Source of the DNA: Candidatus Nitrosopelagicus sp.
GTDB lineage: Archaea; Thermoproteota; Nitrososphaeria; Nitrososphaerales; Nitrosopumilaceae
Direction of reading: 5' to 3'
NCBI GenBank assembly: GCA_028345195.1
Contig: JAOMCX010000004.1
Span: 1-64,000 of the forward strand
DNA: 64,000 nt
In this document: in pieces, positions 62,220 through 64,000 of the stretch
Layout of the letters: each line of letters begins with the position of its first letter
How positions within the stretch are numbered: position 1 is the first letter of the stretch
Made by a program: the position numbers and the translations under genes
The notes under the pieces: model-generated
Databases searched by the model: none
Seen by the model: only the letters and a program-made list of their open reading frames with translations
What the model was told of the DNA's origin: nothing

Positions 62220-63442
62220 CGTTTTGGTTTGTATCCTTTTAGATAAAATATTGCAGCACCAATACCTATTACAATTATGATTGCAAGCACCACGTATTGA
62301 GATTGATCATCTCCGGATTCTTTCTTTCCAAAGTCTTCTATTGATTGGTATTCGTCATCATTCTGTGGAATGTCTTCTACTGAATAAAATGACAGTTCGC
62401 TGTTACCATCCCATGATCCTATCTCTACTCTTAATTCATCTTGAGGAATAACTTTACTTTGACCAAATAGGAATTTTGCATCAATTGAGTTTCCTGCAGG
62501 AGAGCTAAAGAACCAACCTCTTTTTGAAATATTCTCTAATGTGGTTAAATCAGTTATTGCATGTGTTGCTATTGTATCTATTTTTGCAGGTTCACTTGGA
62601 ATTACTACTAAATGAATGACTGAATTTAGCGGAACATTTTTTCCATCAAATACATCTGAGCGTGAAATTTCGTTTACTCCAAAGTTTTCTAGTACGTTAA
62701 TTCTTGAAATTTCATCAGCTACTTCTTTCATTTCGTTTGTCACCTTGAAAATGAATAAATTTTCATCTCCAGTTTTTATAATGCTAATGGAAATTATTGA
62801 TTCATCATTTTTTGATAATTTTTTTGAAATATCATAGAAACCTTGTCCATCTCTAATTTCTTTACTGATTAATTTCCCTGCCAAGTCTGTAAATAAGAAA
62901 TCAGTTGATTGTTTTGGCATGATAAATGTGGCTGAAACTGCGCCTCTTCCAGAAATTACACCTGATGTTTCTAGTAATAGATTTGCATCATCTACTGTAT
63001 GTATGAATGTGGAATGAAATTCACTTTCTACTCCTAATATTTGATTTAAGTCATTAATTATTTCATTTCCCATCTCTCTTGCAGAATCTTGAACCATTCT
63101 GATCCCGCCATCACCTTTCAATTGTTGATAATCAAAATTAATCATTATACATTGTTCCTCACTTGTTACGCCTATCACACATTCTCCTGCATTTGTAAAT
63201 ACCACCGCTCTAATTTTCTCATTATCATTTATTTTTTGGATTAATTCATCTGTAAATTTTATTTCTTGATTATCTGTAGTTTCTAGTCCGATTGAGGTTA
63301 TTATTGAATTTGAATATTGTTGATCATAAATTACAAGTGCACTTTCTTGAAATGTGGCCTTTTCAAACAACTGTCCGCTTGCAAATGGCATCATGAGCAT
63401 TATCCCAAAAATAACTCCAAGTGGAAGTAATTTTCTTTGCAT
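62216..63442 (-). CDS. Secreted, membrane-anchored hypothetical protein
   Basis: 408 residues. Signal peptide 1-24 (FASGQ), an extracellular domain with many alternating strands, and a C-terminal helix at about 383-401 (VVLAIIIVIGIGAAIFYL) with a basic tail (KGYKPKR). No known domain; a Cys pair (ECVIGVTSEEQC) may be disulfide-bonded. Typical of Nitrososphaerota surface proteins. Confidence 0.75.
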   Translation of the reverse strand: MQRKLLPLGVIFGIMLMMPFASGQLFEKATFQESALVIYDQQYSNSIITSIGLETTDNQEIKFTDELIQKINDNEKIRAVVFTNAGECVIGVTSEEQCIMINFDYQQLKGDGGIRMVQDSAREMGNEIINDLNQILGVESEFHSTFIHTVDDANLLLETSGVISGRGAVSATFIMPKQSTDFLFTDLAGKLISKEIRDGQGFYDISKKLSKNDESIISISIIKTGDENLFIFKVTNEMKEVADEISRINVLENFGVNEISRSDVFDGKNVPLNSVIHLVVIPSEPAKIDTIATHAITDLTTLENISKRGWFFSSPAGNSIDAKFLFGQSKVIPQDELRVEIGSWDGNSELSFYSVEDIPQNDDEYQSIEDFGKKESGDDQSQYVVLAIIIVIGIGAAIFYLKGYKPKR

Positions 63443-63543
63443 GAAACATGAAACTTGTATTATTTTATTTAGTTTACTGCTTCATGCTATAACGTTTAAA
63501 TCACTAATCAAATTTTGCATAATTGACATCGAATTCAAACCGT

Positions 63544-63587
63544 TGGGGAACACGCTGGCAGTCCGATGGCTCGGGCTGCCAGCCCCA
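63544..63587. ncRNA. GC-rich hairpin, candidate structured RNA or terminator
   Basis: A perfect 12-bp stem CTGGCAGTCCGA / TCGGGCTGCCAG (63555-63566 with 63571-63582, one G-U pair) closes the tetraloop TGGC; a 5-bp outer stem TGGGG/CCCCA (63544-63548, 63583-63587) is separated by a 6-base bulge. It is strikingly GC-rich in AT-rich surroundings, which in such archaea often marks functional RNA. Strand is uncertain. It is also about 75 bases downstream of the end of the oligopeptidase gene on the minus strand. Confidence 0.45.
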
Positions 63588-63593
63588 CATTTT

Positions 63594-63654
63594 AATTATA
63601 ATTTAGATAGTCCTATCACTTTTTGATATAATTGAATCTACTCTGCAGGAATTT
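63594..63654 (-). pseudogene. Decayed duplicate of the oligopeptidase C-terminus
   Basis: Read on the minus strand from 63654 it gives K-F-L-Q-S-R-F-N-Y-I-K-K, then two stops, then D-Y-L-N-Y, which lines up with K-F-W-Q-S-G-F-D-Y-I-K-K and the D-D-L-A-K-L end of the intact gene at 63662-63725. The two copies are in tandem, 66-70 bases apart. No longer coding. Confidence 0.6.
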
Positions 63655-63661
63655 CAATTAA

Positions 63662-64000
63662 TTATAATTTGGCCAGATCGTCTACTTGTTTTTTGATATA
63701 ATCAAATCCACTCTGCCAGAATTTTGCTTTAGAAATATCCAGTCCGTGTTCTTTTAGCAGTTTTTCTGGTTTTTGTGAACCACCTGCAGATAAAATATCT
63801 GTGTATGTTGAGACAAAATCATCTCCTTCATTTTTGTATGTCTGGAATAATGACACTGCAAGTAAATTGCCAAATGAATAAGAATAGCAGTAAAATGGTG
63901 AATGGTAAAAATGTGGAATACAACTCCATTCTATTCCAAAATCATCTGAAATATCTACTGAATTTCCAAATTGTTCTTTTAGATTTTTTCTATAGATATT
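63662..64000 (-). CDS. pepF: Oligoendopeptidase F-like (M3 family), C-terminal part
   Basis: Partial: 112 residues from the right edge, which continues beyond the window. The segment DDFGIEWSCIPHFYHSPFYC, then YSYSFGNLLAVSLFQTYKNEG, followed by FVSTYTDILSAGGSQKPEKL, is the C-terminal end of M3/PepF peptidases. The zinc site HEXXH is not inside the window. It degrades short peptides in the cytoplasm. Confidence 0.8.
   Translation of the reverse strand, partial: NIYRKNLKEQFGNSVDISDDFGIEWSCIPHFYHSPFYCYSYSFGNLLAVSLFQTYKNEGDDFVSTYTDILSAGGSQKPEKLLKEHGLDISKAKFWQSGFDYIKKQVDDLAKL

Noticed and set aside
1-64000. Search for CRISPR arrays, insertion sequences, prophage or integrated elements
   Set aside because: No array of spaced repeats, transposase, integrase or tRNA-adjacent direct repeats could be seen; base composition and gene content are uniform.

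Overview
The window is AT-rich archaeal DNA, and its gene content points to an ammonia-oxidising member of the Nitrososphaerota (Thaumarchaeota), most like Nitrosopumilus or Nitrosarchaeum. The grounds are a TATA-binding protein, an eIF1/SUI1 homologue, Sec61-beta, a class I lysyl-tRNA synthetase, archaeal Elp3, a type II methionine aminopeptidase, Tsr3/DUF367, DUF2070 and DUF1512 proteins, a pyruvoyl-dependent arginine decarboxylase, coenzyme F420 biosynthesis genes, a plastocyanin-like cupredoxin, an Amt ammonium transporter and a proteasome-assembly chaperone. Many genes seem to be leaderless, with a TATA-like box about 26 bases before the start codon. I see no rRNA, phage, insertion sequence or CRISPR array. 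The assignment to a genus is by resemblance only.

Layout. 1-17.3 kb is mostly core metabolism and information processing: lysS, elp3, a histone-H1-like tail protein, a cation/proton antiporter, purM, a PAC2 protein, a Ca/Na antiporter, cofH-cofG, an HtrA protease, a glycosyltransferase, a tRNA-binding protein, TBP, a DUF1512 protein and map. tRNA-Pro lies at 17.4 kb. 17.6-31.2 kb holds a giant secreted lamin-tail/Ig-like protein, tsr3, a methyltransferase, a membrane-tethered ABC solute-binding protein, a PD-(D/E)XK nuclease-like protein, DUF2070, secE-neighbour-type Sec61-beta, a zinc ribbon protein, SUI1, a CPBP protease and cofC-cofD. 31.3-40.6 kb holds a secreted membrane protein, the RNase P RNA (on the minus strand), an APC permease with universal-stress domains, a geranylgeranyl-reductase-family flavoprotein, an orphan OppF-like ATPase and egtD/egtB (ergothioneine pathway). 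40.7-45.0 kb is a MoxR-DUF58-VWA operon.

45-53 kb is the most interesting part. An arsenic-type module (aquaporin, ArsC, divergent ArsR with a clear palindromic operator) is followed by an SbtA-like bicarbonate transporter with an SbtB-like PII partner, a PII-like protein fused to a possible ribbon-helix-helix domain, a glnK operon with three tiny accessory proteins, and a divergent amt. Three PII-type sensors within about 3 kb therefore sit beside a candidate bicarbonate importer and an ammonium importer, the two main nutrients of an autotrophic ammonia oxidiser. Next comes a ferredoxin-reductase-like gene and a perfectly duplicated 38-bp promoter element placed at exactly the same distance from a 31-codon gene and a ferritin-like gene.

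53-64 kb contains a phosphate-uptake cluster (DUF47, PiT transporter, PhoU with AbrB-like N-terminus), a double winged-helix regulator, a cupredoxin with rlmN, tRNA-Thr, small membrane proteins, an atypical peroxiredoxin, arginine decarboxylase, a secreted hypothetical protein and the 3' end of an M3 oligoendopeptidase, behind which lie a decayed duplicate of its own C-terminus and a GC-rich RNA-like hairpin. No stretch of more than 300 bases lacks a gene, except that 32639-32973 is filled by the RNase P RNA.
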